64,000 nt of DNA. Origin: Persephonella sp. IF05-L8. Its GTDB lineage: Bacteria > Aquificota > Aquificia > Aquificales > Hydrogenothermaceae. The DNA lies in the NCBI RefSeq assembly GCF_000703045.1, contig NZ_JNLJ01000001.1, positions 835,501 through 899,500 on the forward strand, given 5' to 3'. Every line of letters starts with the position of its first letter. Within the stretch, counting starts at the first letter, position 1. The position numbers and the translations under genes were made by a program. Positions 1 to 8,322 of the stretch are shown piece by piece. A model generated the notes under the pieces. The model searched no databases. It was not told the DNA's origin and was given only the letters and a program-made list of their open reading frames with translations.

Positions 1-1046
1 AACTTCCTAAAGACCCTGAAACTGTAAGGAAACTAAAAAACATTACAATAAAGGTAAGTGGGTGTCCCAACGCATGTGCCCACCATCATGTTGCATCAAT
101 CGGACTTCACGGCATAGCTGTGAAAATTGAGGATACACTGATACCTGCTTATGTTATACATCTGGGAGGAAACGGAACCCTTCACAACCAGAAAATCGGA
201 TATACAGGGATAAAAATTCCTGCAAAGAATGTTCCTGATGCAGTAATAGAGCTTCTTAATTTTTATCTTGAAAACAGCTATCAGAACGAGAATTTTGAAG
301 ATTTTGTTGAGAGGATAACACCTGAGAAAATAAACAAACTTCTTGAAAAACACAAAGAGCTTTATAAAAAAGTGGAATACAATGTTGACTGGGGTTCAGA
401 TAAACAGTTCTCACTTGAAGACCTCGGCACTGGAGAGTGTGCAGGTATAATCGCAGACAGGGTTGAAGAAGCCTTAAAAGAAGGTGAAAGACTTATAAAA
501 CAGGCTGAAACACACATAAACAGGGGGCTTCCTGAAGATGCAGTCGTCCATATAGAAAAGGCTGTTGATATTATATCATCAGGTCTTCTTATTCCATTTG
601 GTGTAAAAGCAGAAGGAAAAGATGCCAGAGAAAAGTTTACAGAACAGATAATAGGCAGAAAACTTGTTGATGAAAAATTTATAAAGCTCCTTGACAGGCA
701 GATAAAAAATCCCCATGAACTGGTAAATACAGCAAAAGAGTTTTATACCGTATGTAAGGAAACATACCTGAAGCTCAGGAGGGAAACAGAAGAAAAAAGA
801 AAGGAGAAAAAAGAAGAGAAAGGAAGAAAAGAGTTTTTAGACCTGAGAGGAGTAGAATGCCCCTTCAACTTTGTTAAGGCTAAGTATAAACTGAAAGAGA
901 TGGATGTAGGCTCAATACTTGTTATAACTATTGATGGAGAAGAAGCGATTAGAAGCGTTCCACAGAGTTTAAGAGATGAAGGACATGAGATTATTGATAT
1001 ACAGGAGGAGAAAGATTATTATACTGTTGTGGTAAGAAAGAGGTAG
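1..1046 (+). CDS. Sulfite/nitrite reductase C-terminal half fused to a TusA domain (5' partial)
   Basis: The reading frame is open from base 3, so the gene starts before the window. Near the N-terminus of the visible part is SGCPNACAHHH, the second cysteine pair (Cx3C) of the siroheme/[4Fe-4S] site of assimilatory-type sulfite and nitrite reductases. It is followed by a typical C-terminal reductase segment. A helical, charged linker domain (about bases 430-820) follows, then a TusA/SirA-like domain with the motif LRGVECPFN, whose Cys is the usual persulfide carrier. The visible part is about 347 residues. The fusion suggests that reduced sulfur is passed directly to a carrier cysteine, which is inference. 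A nitrite reductase role is also possible; the decisive N-terminal half is outside the window. Confidence 0.85.
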   Translation, partial: LPKDPETVRKLKNITIKVSGCPNACAHHHVASIGLHGIAVKIEDTLIPAYVIHLGGNGTLHNQKIGYTGIKIPAKNVPDAVIELLNFYLENSYQNENFEDFVERITPEKINKLLEKHKELYKKVEYNVDWGSDKQFSLEDLGTGECAGIIADRVEEALKEGERLIKQAETHINRGLPEDAVVHIEKAVDIISSGLLIPFGVKAEGKDAREKFTEQIIGRKLVDEKFIKLLDRQIKNPHELVNTAKEFYTVCKETYLKLRRETEEKRKEKKEEKGRKEFLDLRGVECPFNFVKAKYKLKEMDVGSILVITIDGEEAIRSVPQSLRDEGHEIIDIQEEKDYYTVVVRKR

Positions 1047-1111
1047 AATTGAAAAAGTTTAAGTTATACTTTATATATAATAATTATCATTTAAAACTGG
1101 AAGTTAAAATT

Positions 1112-1426
1112 ATGAGAAAAATATTCCTTTTACTTTTTGCTTTTTATTCAAGTACTTTTGCCTTTCCTTTTGACCATATGAGTGGAGGGCAAAATCAACA
1201 AATGTTAGGCTGCATAGGAGATTGTGCAGCCTGTCATTCATTAACCCCCATAGAAGCTCAGGCAATCTTAGGGCAAAAGTTTGACGTTAAAAAAATACTT
1301 AAAATAGATATAAAAGATGGTTTCTTTGAAATAGAATATGAGACTTCCAAAGGAAAAAAGGAGAAGATAAATTTATTTTTTAGCAAGGATAAAGCCTGCA
1401 AAGAAATTATAAATCTTAATGAGTAG
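1112..1426 (+). CDS. Small exported CxxCH protein, possibly DsbC-like N-terminal domain
   Basis: The ATG at 1112 gives a 104-residue protein with a clear signal peptide (MRKIFLLLFAFYSSTFA). A longer TTG start at 1049 would put a non-signal-like stretch in front and is less likely. The mature protein carries GDCAACHSLT, which could be a c-type heme site (CxxCH) or a redox-active thiol pair. It is followed by a beta-rich segment like the small dimerisation domain of periplasmic disulfide isomerases. There is no catalytic thioredoxin domain. It lies 65 bp after the reductase gene and overlaps the next gene by 8 bp, so co-expression is likely. Function is not assigned. Confidence 0.6.
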   Translation: MRKIFLLLFAFYSSTFAFPFDHMSGGQNQQMLGCIGDCAACHSLTPIEAQAILGQKFDVKKILKIDIKDGFFEIEYETSKGKKEKINLFFSKDKACKEIINLNE

Positions 1427-1877
1427 GGTAAGAGGCATGATGGATATTCTCTCTTTTATTAAAAAATCTATAATTAACAGAATTCTTTTTATCACTATTT
1501 CTGGTGCAGTTGTTGTTTCTGTATTGTCTTTTTTTATTTTTTACTTTATTTTTGCGAAAGAGGGAACTTATCACTTTCTTGAAAGTATCCTGAACTATGC
1601 AAAAACTCACCCGTTTACATTTGCGTTGTTCTTAGGCTTTCTAACATTTCAGGCAGCTCTAATTCCTATAATTATGACATACTTCCTTCTGAAAAAAGAA
1701 GTGATAGACCCATTACAGGATATATCTGAAAGAATGGAAAAGATATCTATGGGTGAGCTTGAACAGGAAATTCCTGTTGAAAGGGAAGATGAGATAGGAC
1801 AACTTCAAGAAGCATTTGATAGGATGAGAATGAGCCTAAAAGTTATAATTGAAAAACTGGAAAATGAGGAACTATGA
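1419..1877 (+). CDS. Two-TM HAMP-domain protein without an output domain
   Basis: Up to 152 residues. Two hydrophobic segments (about residues 19-46 and 66-91) flank a short periplasmic loop. A HAMP domain follows (about 92-145), with the typical VIDPLQDISERMEKIS helix and DEIGQLQEAFDRM second helix. The protein ends right after HAMP, so no kinase, cyclase or methyl-accepting domain is attached. ATGs at 1437 and 1440 are alternative starts and have a better purine-rich stretch (aagagg) upstream. It overlaps the previous gene by 8 bp. It may be a scaffold or a truncated sensor; no partner is encoded next to it. Confidence 0.75.
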   Translation: MSRVRGMMDILSFIKKSIINRILFITISGAVVVSVLSFFIFYFIFAKEGTYHFLESILNYAKTHPFTFALFLGFLTFQAALIPIIMTYFLLKKEVIDPLQDISERMEKISMGELEQEIPVEREDEIGQLQEAFDRMRMSLKVIIEKLENEEL

Positions 1878-1914
1878 TAAAAATTTAATCATTATGCTGG
1901 TTAAAATTTAACCA
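1875..1914. promoter_or_regulatory. Tandem 17-bp palindromes, candidate activator (UAS) sites
   Basis: TGGTTAAA-A-TTTAACCA (1898-1914) is a perfect 8+1+8 palindrome. TGATAAAAATTTAATCA (1875-1891) is a degenerate copy that matches it at 14 of 17 positions. Their centres are 23 bp apart, about two helical turns. They lie roughly 75-115 bp before the predicted start from the sigma-54-like promoter at 1965-1981. This is the normal arrangement for dimer sites of an NtrC-family activator, and one is encoded at 2520-3911. Confidence 0.5.
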
Positions 1915-1964
1915 CTTAAAATTTTTAGAGTTGTTATTTTACTTATTTTTCAACAACTTATAGA

Positions 1965-1981
1965 TTGGCACACCTTTTGAA
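1965..1981 (+). promoter_or_regulatory. Candidate sigma-54 (-24/-12) promoter
   Basis: TTGGCACACCTTTTGAA matches the sigma-54 consensus with an invariant GG at 1967-1968, exactly 10 bp of spacing, then GA at 1979-1980 where the consensus has GC. The predicted transcription start is about 1991. It would drive the exported protein at 2022 and probably the NtrC-family activator at 2520. Confidence 0.55.
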
Positions 1982-1982
1982 T

Positions 1983-2017
1983 ATAACCTCCTGAAAAATT
2001 ATTTTTCAGGAGGTTAT
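1983..2017 (+). promoter_or_regulatory. 16-bp perfect inverted repeat enclosing the Shine-Dalgarno sequence
   Basis: Arms 1983-1998 and 2002-2017 are perfectly complementary with a 3-nt loop. The right arm holds the strong ribosome-binding site (aggaggt, 2008-2014) of the gene starting at 2022. In an RNA begun upstream the site would be buried. In an RNA begun at the predicted sigma-54 start (about 1991) half of the left arm is missing. It is not followed by a T-run, so it is not a simple terminator. Confidence 0.6.
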
Positions 2018-2021
2018 TCAG

Positions 2022-2471
2022 ATGAAGAAAATACTTTTTACCATTTTAATTTTAATCTTTGGGGCTGTCCCATCTTTTGCGGAAGAAAAACTTCTTATTA
2101 TCTATCTTTACAACAAAAACAGTCCTTATCTTAAAGAAATTGAAAACAAGATAATAAAAAATAAGTATCTTGCAAAAAGAATTCAAAAAAATTTTAACTT
2201 CAAAAAAATTCAAATCGGAACACAGCAGGCTGAGGATTTTGTTAAAAAGTTTAAGATTAAAGAAAAAGAAGGGGTATACTTTATAGATTTTTCAGCTGGA
2301 GAAGTTCTTTATAGCTTAACAGACCTTTCAAAACCATGCAGATGTGCAAATCTTATAAATTATTTTTCCCGTAAACTCCATAAAAAGAATATTGACCCAG
2401 ATAGATATTTGTATTTAGCTGAAAAGTGGGGAGCTTATACCAGAAAAGTAGAAAAAGAGTATTTATTTTAA
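2022..2471 (+). CDS. Exported protein, possibly thioredoxin-fold
   Basis: 149 residues with a signal peptide (cleavage predicted after PSFA). The mature part begins LLIIYLYNKNSPYLKEIE, a beta-alpha start reminiscent of thioredoxin-fold proteins. It later has GVYFIDFSAGEVLYS and a CRC pair (SKPCRCANL), not the CxxC of a normal thioredoxin. It has its own sigma-54-like promoter and a sequestered ribosome-binding site, and it precedes an NtrC-family activator gene by 48 bp. This suggests tightly conditional expression. I do not recognise the family. Confidence 0.65.
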   Translation: MKKILFTILILIFGAVPSFAEEKLLIIYLYNKNSPYLKEIENKIIKNKYLAKRIQKNFNFKKIQIGTQQAEDFVKKFKIKEKEGVYFIDFSAGEVLYSLTDLSKPCRCANLINYFSRKLHKKNIDPDRYLYLAEKWGAYTRKVEKEYLF

Positions 2472-2491
2472 GGGGATTGTAAAATCCCCTT
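2470..2491 (+). terminator. Weak terminator/attenuator hairpin
   Basis: AAGGGGAT (2470-2477) pairs with ATCCCCTT (2484-2491) around a 6-nt loop. It is followed by tagatatatattttt, not a clean T-run. It lies between the exported protein gene and the activator gene and could reduce but not block read-through. Confidence 0.5.
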
Positions 2492-2519
2492 TAGATATAT
2501 ATTTTTAGAATAAAATTTT

Positions 2520-3911
2520 ATGAGGGTAGTACTTTTGCCAGAAAAAGTTTATATCCTTTCAAAAAATGCAAATACGATAGAAAGAATAAGTAAACACTTT
2601 CAAAATATAACCAGACTAAAAAACCCAAAAGATATAGAAAAAGTAAAAAACGGAGTAATTTTTGTAGATATAAGAGATTTTGGTATTGTTCCTGTCCCTG
2701 TTCAAAAAGGAATATTTCCGATAGCTCTTATTGATAAAAATCTATCCCGCACTAACCTGGCAGCTTTTATTATGAGAGTTATGAGTAAAAATTATTTTGA
2801 ATACATAGAATATCCCTTCTCAGAAACAGAGATAAGAAATTTAAAAGAGAAACTGACAATAAAAGAAAAGAATGAAGAGAAAATTATTAGCTTTAAAAGC
2901 TCTTCTGCATCAAATGGATTGATATGCCAGTATCTGTGCTCAATAATAGGCTCATCCCCACAACTAAAAGAAATATGTAAGTTGGCAGGTGAGGTTGCCC
3001 CTACAGATATTCCTGTTCTTATCACAGGAGAGACAGGAACAGGGAAAGAGCTTCTTGCAAAGGGAATATGGAAGCTGAGCAAAAGGGCTGATAAACCTTT
3101 TATAGCAATAAACTGTGCAGCAATCCCTGAAAACCTTATTGAATCCGAACTTTTCGGCTATGAAAAGGGGGCTTTCACAGGAGCTGATAAAGCAAAGCCC
3201 GGAAAATTTGAGATTGCCGATGGGGGAACAATATTCTTAGATGAGGTGGGAGAACTTCCCCTCTCTGCACAATCAAAACTCCTCAGATTTCTTCAGGAAG
3301 GAACATTTTACAGGTTAGGTGGAACAAAAGAGATAAAGGTTGATGTCAGGATTATGGCAGCAACAAACAGAAACCTTGAGAAAATGGTAAAAGAAGGTAA
3401 ATTCAGGGAAGACCTTTATTACCGTTTAAATTTCGTTCATATAAAACTGCCTCCTCTGAGGGAAAGGAAGGAAGATATCCCGTATATAGTTGAATGTATA
3501 GTGAATAAATACAATAAAAAACTCAATAAGAGTATTACAGGTGCATCGGTTGAGTATATAAGGAAATTACAAAATCAAAGATGGGAAGGAAATATAAGGG
3601 AACTGGAAAATGTGGTTGTTCGTTCTATGATACTTTGTAGAAACAATATTTTAAGTTTACCTGATATTGATTTTCTTGATACTAAATCAGATGAAACTAT
3701 AGAAGAATTACCTGAAGTTGAAGAGTTTATAAAAAAACAGGTTGTTTCTGCTATAGAAAACAATAGATTGAAGGAGTTAGAAGAAGTTATAGAAAAATCT
3801 ATATTAAAAGCTGTCCTTGAATATACAGGAAATAATCAGGTAAAAACGGCAAATCTTTTGGGTATAAACAGAGCAACACTCAGAAAGAAAATAAAAAAAT
3901 ATTCTCTATAG
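2520..3911 (+). CDS. NtrC-family sigma-54-dependent transcriptional activator
   Basis: 463 residues. Residues 1-140 are a divergent N-terminal sensory domain with no clear phospho-acceptor Asp pocket, resembling degenerate receiver domains such as that of FleQ. The AAA+ domain (about 145-375) carries the Walker A motif GETGTGKE near residue 170 and the sigma-54-contacting loop GAFTGA near 217. The C-terminus is a Fis-type helix-turn-helix ([20 protein letters not shown]). It is therefore a true activator, probably controlled by something other than phosphorylation. Its position behind a sigma-54-like promoter with tandem palindromes suggests it regulates its own operon, which is inference. 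Confidence 0.9.
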   Translation: MRVVLLPEKVYILSKNANTIERISKHFQNITRLKNPKDIEKVKNGVIFVDIRDFGIVPVPVQKGIFPIALIDKNLSRTNLAAFIMRVMSKNYFEYIEYPFSETEIRNLKEKLTIKEKNEEKIISFKSSSASNGLICQYLCSIIGSSPQLKEICKLAGEVAPTDIPVLITGETGTGKELLAKGIWKLSKRADKPFIAINCAAIPENLIESELFGYEKGAFTGADKAKPGKFEIADGGTIFLDEVGELPLSAQSKLLRFLQEGTFYRLGGTKEIKVDVRIMAATNRNLEKMVKEGKFREDLYYRLNFVHIKLPPLRERKEDIPYIVECIVNKYNKKLNKSITGASVEYIRKLQNQRWEGNIRELENVVVRSMILCRNNILSLPDIDFLDTKSDETIEELPEVEEFIKKQVVSAIENNRLKELEEVIEKSILKAVLEYTGNNQVKTANLLGINRATLRKKIKKYSL

Positions 3912-3931
3912 ACAGCAAAATTATGTATTTT

Positions 3932-5287
3932 TCAAGTTGCAGTTATAATTCGGTATCCAAAATCCAGTTCCAGAGTGCTGTCTGGTTGGAGAGTAAATTC
4001 CCAGATAATTTTGCCATTTGCTTCTAATTTTTTCCATTTTTTTGAAGAAATTGGCTGAATTTCTTCTTTCTCTGTTCTCTGGACAGGAACTCTATCAACA
4101 AGAACAATCTTCATAGCCATTTTGTGTTTATTTTTTATTGTGTAATGCCATATCTTTGTGGTTACTACTTTTCCTAAAAATGTTTTTTCAATTTTGTTTT
4201 CTTTTAGATATTTATTTACCTTTACGAAAACATCTTCACCTAAATAAAGTTTATTTTTTTCACCTTCAGATATAGGATTTAGTCTGCCTTTTCCTATAAA
4301 AACTCCATCCACATAAAAAGCAGCCATTGAAGGTGGAAAATTCTGGTCAGATTTAAACACAGCTATTAAAAATGGTGTGGCTGTAGCATACCCATCAATA
4401 AAAATACTGAAATCTGCCGGATACTCCTTTTTCTGAACGCTTACTTTTACTGAACTTTTTGCCGGGATATTTACATTTTTCACCGTATAGAAAAATTTAG
4501 TTTCTGTTTCTGTTATCTGGGTTTGGGGTAGGCTTTCTGCCTGTTTCATATAAAGTTTTGGTGTTCTGAAAACAGGTCTGTCAAATGATGGTGGCTGGAT
4601 TGCCGATGTTTTCATATATGGATAGTATTCAACAGATACATTTCTAAACTCAAAATCTGTCTGATTTTTTATAGAAAGATTGTTCCATATCTTAATTTTT
4701 TTATTAAATGTTGACGCATAAATGCTGTATTGCTGTTGGCCTGTGATTTTCTCAGGTATTTTTAGTTTCAGCTGGGGTGTCTGGCAGTCTGTTTTTAGTT
4801 TTATTGCTGTCTGGTATTTTTTTCTGATTTTTTCTAATTTTTTCTGTAATTGGGAAATCTGTTTTTTTATTTTTTCTCTTTTTGCCAATTTTTCTTCATA
4901 AATATTTCCAATTTTGCTTATATTTTCATCTAATCCTTTTGGGTCTAACTGGATTTTTTCAAGTGCTTTTAGCTGGCTGTCTATGGTCTGCAGTTTCTGG
5001 CTTAATAGCTCTATTTGGTTCTGAAGATTTTTGTATTCCTGAGGATATTTCGGTTTTGTCTGTGTAATCTGGAGAATATTACATGTATCCGGTTGAAGAG
5101 AGATATTTAAGCGGTTTATATCAATATTGTGTGGAAGAATTATTATGGCGTTGCTAATTGCTGATACTTTTTCTTTAATAAAGGCGGTGTTTCTGTAGAT
5201 TTCCAGTCCTGTTATTTGTGGAAAAATTGTTTGTGCAAAGGACTGGCTGACAATTAATACAGCCAGCCCGGTTAAGATTTTTCTCAT
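3932..5287 (-). CDS. DUF4139 (MuiA-like) exported protein
   Basis: 451 residues with a signal peptide (cleavage after SQSFA). It has an N-terminal DUF4140-like beta domain (GLEIYRNTAFIKEKV) and a long central coiled coil rich in K, Q and L (about 85-165). The C-terminal DUF4139 domain ends in WEFTLQPDSTLELDFGYRI. This order is the one seen in mucoidy-inhibitor MuiA-family proteins, whose biochemical role is not established. It lies 8 bp downstream of purB on the same strand and ends 20 bp from the convergent activator gene. Confidence 0.75.
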   Translation of the reverse strand: MRKILTGLAVLIVSQSFAQTIFPQITGLEIYRNTAFIKEKVSAISNAIIILPHNIDINRLNISLQPDTCNILQITQTKPKYPQEYKNLQNQIELLSQKLQTIDSQLKALEKIQLDPKGLDENISKIGNIYEEKLAKREKIKKQISQLQKKLEKIRKKYQTAIKLKTDCQTPQLKLKIPEKITGQQQYSIYASTFNKKIKIWNNLSIKNQTDFEFRNVSVEYYPYMKTSAIQPPSFDRPVFRTPKLYMKQAESLPQTQITETETKFFYTVKNVNIPAKSSVKVSVQKKEYPADFSIFIDGYATATPFLIAVFKSDQNFPPSMAAFYVDGVFIGKGRLNPISEGEKNKLYLGEDVFVKVNKYLKENKIEKTFLGKVVTTKIWHYTIKNKHKMAMKIVLVDRVPVQRTEKEEIQPISSKKWKKLEANGKIIWEFTLQPDSTLELDFGYRIITAT

Positions 5288-5295
5288 GGCTCCCC

Positions 5296-6606
5296 CTAAT
5301 ATTTTCCAAATACCCTTTCATAAATATAAGGGACATTTTTTAAAAATGCATTAACATCAAAGATTTTGTCTAATTCTTCAGGTGAAAGCCTTGATGCCAC
5401 TTCAGGGTCTTGTAAAAGGGCATCTTTAAACATTAATCCCGGTGTGTCCCATGCTTTCATGGCATTTCTCTGGACTATATCGTAAGCCTCATCTCTGGAT
5501 AGCCCTTTTTCAACAAGTGCCACAAGCACTTTTGATGAAAAATATAGTCCTTTAGATAAATCCATATTTCTTTTCATATTTTCTGGGTATACAACAAGAC
5601 CTTCCAGAACTTTCTTTGTGAGATAAAGGATATAATCCAGAGCTATTGCACTATCAGGCATAACAACCCTTTCAACTGAGGAGTGGGAGATATCCCTCTC
5701 ATGCCAGAGGGCTATATCTTCCATTGCAGGAATTGCATTAGCCCTGATTACTCTGGCAAGTCCTGTTATTCTTTCACAGGTTATTGGGTTTTTCTTGTGG
5801 GGCATTGCAGAGGAGCCTCTTTGACCTTTTTTGAATGGCTCCTGTGCCTCAAGAACCTCAGTTCTCTGGAGATGTCTTATCTCAACTGCTATTTTTTCAA
5901 GGGATGATGCTGTTATAGCCATTGCAGTCATAAATTCTGCATGCCTGTCCCTTTGAACAACCTGATTTGATACAGGTTCAGGTTTCAGTCCAAGCTCTTC
6001 AAGGGCGTATTTTTCTACTTCAGGAGGAATATTTGAGTAAGTTCCAACAGCTCCGGAGATTGCCCCTACAGAAACAACCTCTCTGGCATGCTCCAGTCTT
6101 TTTCTGTTTCTTTTCATCTCTTCATACCAGAGGGCAAATTTTAGCCCGAACACCATTGGTTCTGCATGAACACCATGGGTTCTTCCCATCATAACTGTCT
6201 TCTTATATTTAAATGCATTTTCCATAAGAACCGGCAGCAGTGCATCTATATCCTGAATAAGAATATCAATTGCTTCTCTCATTAGTAGTCCAAGGGCAGT
6301 ATCTATAACATCTGAGGATGTAACACCCAGATGGATATATCTACCGTTTTCTCCAACCTGTTCTGCTATTGCTGTTACAAAAGCCAGAACATCATGGTTG
6401 TAAATCTTATCAAGCTGGTGAATTCTTTCAACAACGCTTTCATCAATGTATGTTTTTTCTTCTATTTCTCTCAGGGCATCATCTGGAATTTTTCCAAGTT
6501 TATTCCACGCTCTACAAATGGCAATCTCAACATCAAGCCATTTTTGAAATTTGTTAACCTCACTCCATACATTTCCCATTCTTTCAAGGGTGTATCTTTT
6601 TATCAT
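5296..6606 (-). CDS. purB: Adenylosuccinate lyase
   Basis: 436 residues, normal length. Catalyses two fumarate-releasing steps in purine synthesis (SAICAR to AICAR and adenylosuccinate to AMP). The fumarase/aspartase superfamily signature GQRGSSAMPHKKNP is present. TSSDVIDTA and GRTHGVHAEP supply further substrate-binding and catalytic residues. The start ATG is followed by IKRYTLERMG, typical of the family. Cytosolic. It precedes the DUF4139 gene, with no obvious functional link. Confidence 0.97.
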   Translation of the reverse strand: MIKRYTLERMGNVWSEVNKFQKWLDVEIAICRAWNKLGKIPDDALREIEEKTYIDESVVERIHQLDKIYNHDVLAFVTAIAEQVGENGRYIHLGVTSSDVIDTALGLLMREAIDILIQDIDALLPVLMENAFKYKKTVMMGRTHGVHAEPMVFGLKFALWYEEMKRNRKRLEHAREVVSVGAISGAVGTYSNIPPEVEKYALEELGLKPEPVSNQVVQRDRHAEFMTAMAITASSLEKIAVEIRHLQRTEVLEAQEPFKKGQRGSSAMPHKKNPITCERITGLARVIRANAIPAMEDIALWHERDISHSSVERVVMPDSAIALDYILYLTKKVLEGLVVYPENMKRNMDLSKGLYFSSKVLVALVEKGLSRDEAYDIVQRNAMKAWDTPGLMFKDALLQDPEVASRLSPEELDKIFDVNAFLKNVPYIYERVFGKY

Positions 6607-6668
6607 CTGCTACTCCTCAAAAATATTTTTGAAAACTATTATATCAGCTTGCTGGTATAATCATTTTT

Positions 6669-7013
6669 ATGAGTAGCTCTGATATCGGGAAAATAGCAGA
6701 AGAAAAAGCTGTAAATTTTTTGAAGCAAAAAGGTTATACCATTCTGGACAGAAATTTTAGAACCAGATATGGTGAAATTGATATTATAGCCAACAAAGAT
6801 AAAACCCTTGTGTTTATAGAGGTTAGATTTAGAAGTGGCAGTTTTATCTCCCCTGAGGAAAGTATAGACCACCGAAAAATCCAGAGAATAATAAAAACTG
6901 CAAATGCTTATCTAATAAGAACGACAACCACTTATGAAAATATCCGATTTGATGTAATAGCCATTGACAAAAACCAGATAAGACATATAGAAAATGCCTT
7001 TGATATTATGTGA
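6669..7013 (+). CDS. yraN: YraN/UPF0102 family endonuclease-like protein
   Basis: 114 residues. The restriction-endonuclease-like core is plain: GKIAEEKAVNFLKQKGYTIL, then RTRYGEIDIIA with the acidic GEID, then LVFIEVRFRS giving the ExK-like position (here EVR). The fold predicts nucleic-acid cleavage or binding, but the cellular role of this widespread family is not settled. It starts the rightward ispA-queF gene run and is divergent from purB, with about 60 bp between them. Confidence 0.88.
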   Translation: MSSSDIGKIAEEKAVNFLKQKGYTILDRNFRTRYGEIDIIANKDKTLVFIEVRFRSGSFISPEESIDHRKIQRIIKTANAYLIRTTTTYENIRFDVIAIDKNQIRHIENAFDIM

Positions 7014-7058
7014 AAATATTTTATATTTTTGAAGTTAATACAAAATTTGAGAGGATAT

Positions 7059-7931
7059 ATGGATATAAAGGCTTATCTTAAGCAGCAGGCAGAATTTATC
7101 AATAAGAAGATACAGGAATATATCCCGTTGGGAACCCCTGAAAAACTTTTTGAAGCAATGGCTTACTCCCTGAATGCAGGAGGTAAAAGACTGAGACCTG
7201 TTTTGATACTGGAAAGTGCAAAGGCAGCAGGTAAAGAAGATATAAATGACATAGCTGATATTGCTGTTGCTGCAGAGTTTGTCCATACATACTCCCTGAT
7301 ACATGATGACCTTCCTGCTATGGATGATGATGACCTTCGGAGAGGAAAGCCGACCTGCCATAAGGTTTTTGGGGAGGCAATTGCCATTCTTGCAGGTGAT
7401 GGTCTCCAGTCTTATGCCTTTGAACTGATATCCCAGAATAAAAGTGTTCCACCTGAAAAGCTTGTAAAGGTCATTAATCTTCTTGCCCACGGCACAGGAA
7501 TATACGGAATGGTAGGTGGTCAGGCAGCTGATATACTCCATGAAAAAGAGAATGCCTTTGATGATATCCAGTTTATACATACCCATAAAACAGCAAAGTT
7601 TATCCAGTCCTGCTGTCAGATAGGTGCCGTCCTTGCAGATGCAACTGCTAAAGAAGAAGAGGCATTGAAAAATTATGGCCTTTATATAGGACTGGCATTT
7701 CAGATATGGGATGATGTGCTTGATGAGATAGGAGATGAGAAAAAATTAGGTAAGAAAACAAGAAAAGACAGAGAGAAAAATAAACTTACATATCCAGCTC
7801 TGTATGGTATTGAAAAATCTAAAAAAATAGCAAAAGATTATATTGAAAAAGCAATAGAGGAGATTAAAATATTAAAATCTCCTGAAATCTTGCAGGAAAT
7901 TGCAAAATACATAATAAGCAGAGAGGTGTAA
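7059..7931 (+). CDS. ispA: Farnesyl/geranylgeranyl diphosphate synthase
   Basis: Polyprenyl synthase that extends allylic diphosphates with IPP. Both aspartate-rich motifs are present: DDLPAMDDDDLRRGKPTCHK and IWDDVLDEIGDE, plus GGKRLRP near the N-terminus. I choose ATG 7059 (290 residues), preceded by gagagga, over the TTG at 7029, which would add ten non-conserved residues. Chain-length specificity cannot be read with certainty. It is immediately followed by queF (stop and start codons abut). Confidence 0.93.
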   Translation: MDIKAYLKQQAEFINKKIQEYIPLGTPEKLFEAMAYSLNAGGKRLRPVLILESAKAAGKEDINDIADIAVAAEFVHTYSLIHDDLPAMDDDDLRRGKPTCHKVFGEAIAILAGDGLQSYAFELISQNKSVPPEKLVKVINLLAHGTGIYGMVGGQAADILHEKENAFDDIQFIHTHKTAKFIQSCCQIGAVLADATAKEEEALKNYGLYIGLAFQIWDDVLDEIGDEKKLGKKTRKDREKNKLTYPALYGIEKSKKIAKDYIEKAIEEIKILKSPEILQEIAKYIISREV

Positions 7932-8312
7932 ATGAGCCAGTTAAAATATGGAGAAAAGGAAATACAGGAAGCAAAATTGGAAAGATGGCCTAACCCAAAT
8001 CCAGAAAAAAATTACACAATTGATATAACCTTTCCTGAGTTTACCTGTTTATGTCCCCGTTCAGGATACCCGGATTTTGCAACAATAAAAATTAGATATA
8101 TCCCTGACCAGTATATTGTTGAGCTGAAATCCCTTAAACTTTACCTGAATAAATACAGAAATCAGTATATCTCACATGAGGAAGCCACAAACAAGATATA
8201 TGATGACCTGTATAATTTGCTTCAACCAAGATTTTTAGAAGTTATAGGGGACTGGAACCCAAGGGGAAATGTCAAAACAATAATAACCGTATCTTCTGAA
8301 GACAATAAATAA
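7932..8312 (+). CDS. queF: 7-cyano-7-deazaguanine (preQ0) reductase
   Basis: 126 residues, the short (type I) form. NADPH-dependent reduction of preQ0 to preQ1 in queuosine synthesis. Seen: [14 protein letters not shown] with the nucleophilic Cys, the [21 protein letters not shown] block that binds substrate and NADPH, and the terminal GDWNPRGNV. The ATG directly follows the ispA stop. A PTPS/QueD-family gene lies at 14338-14685. Confidence 0.95.
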   Translation: MSQLKYGEKEIQEAKLERWPNPNPEKNYTIDITFPEFTCLCPRSGYPDFATIKIRYIPDQYIVELKSLKLYLNKYRNQYISHEEATNKIYDDLYNLLQPRFLEVIGDWNPRGNVKTIITVSSEDNK

Positions 8313-8322
8313 GGGGGGAGTA

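Noticed and set aside
7035-7586. A 183-residue leftward open frame opposite ispA
   Set aside because: Antisense to the conserved prenyl synthase; composition is typical of a shadow frame.
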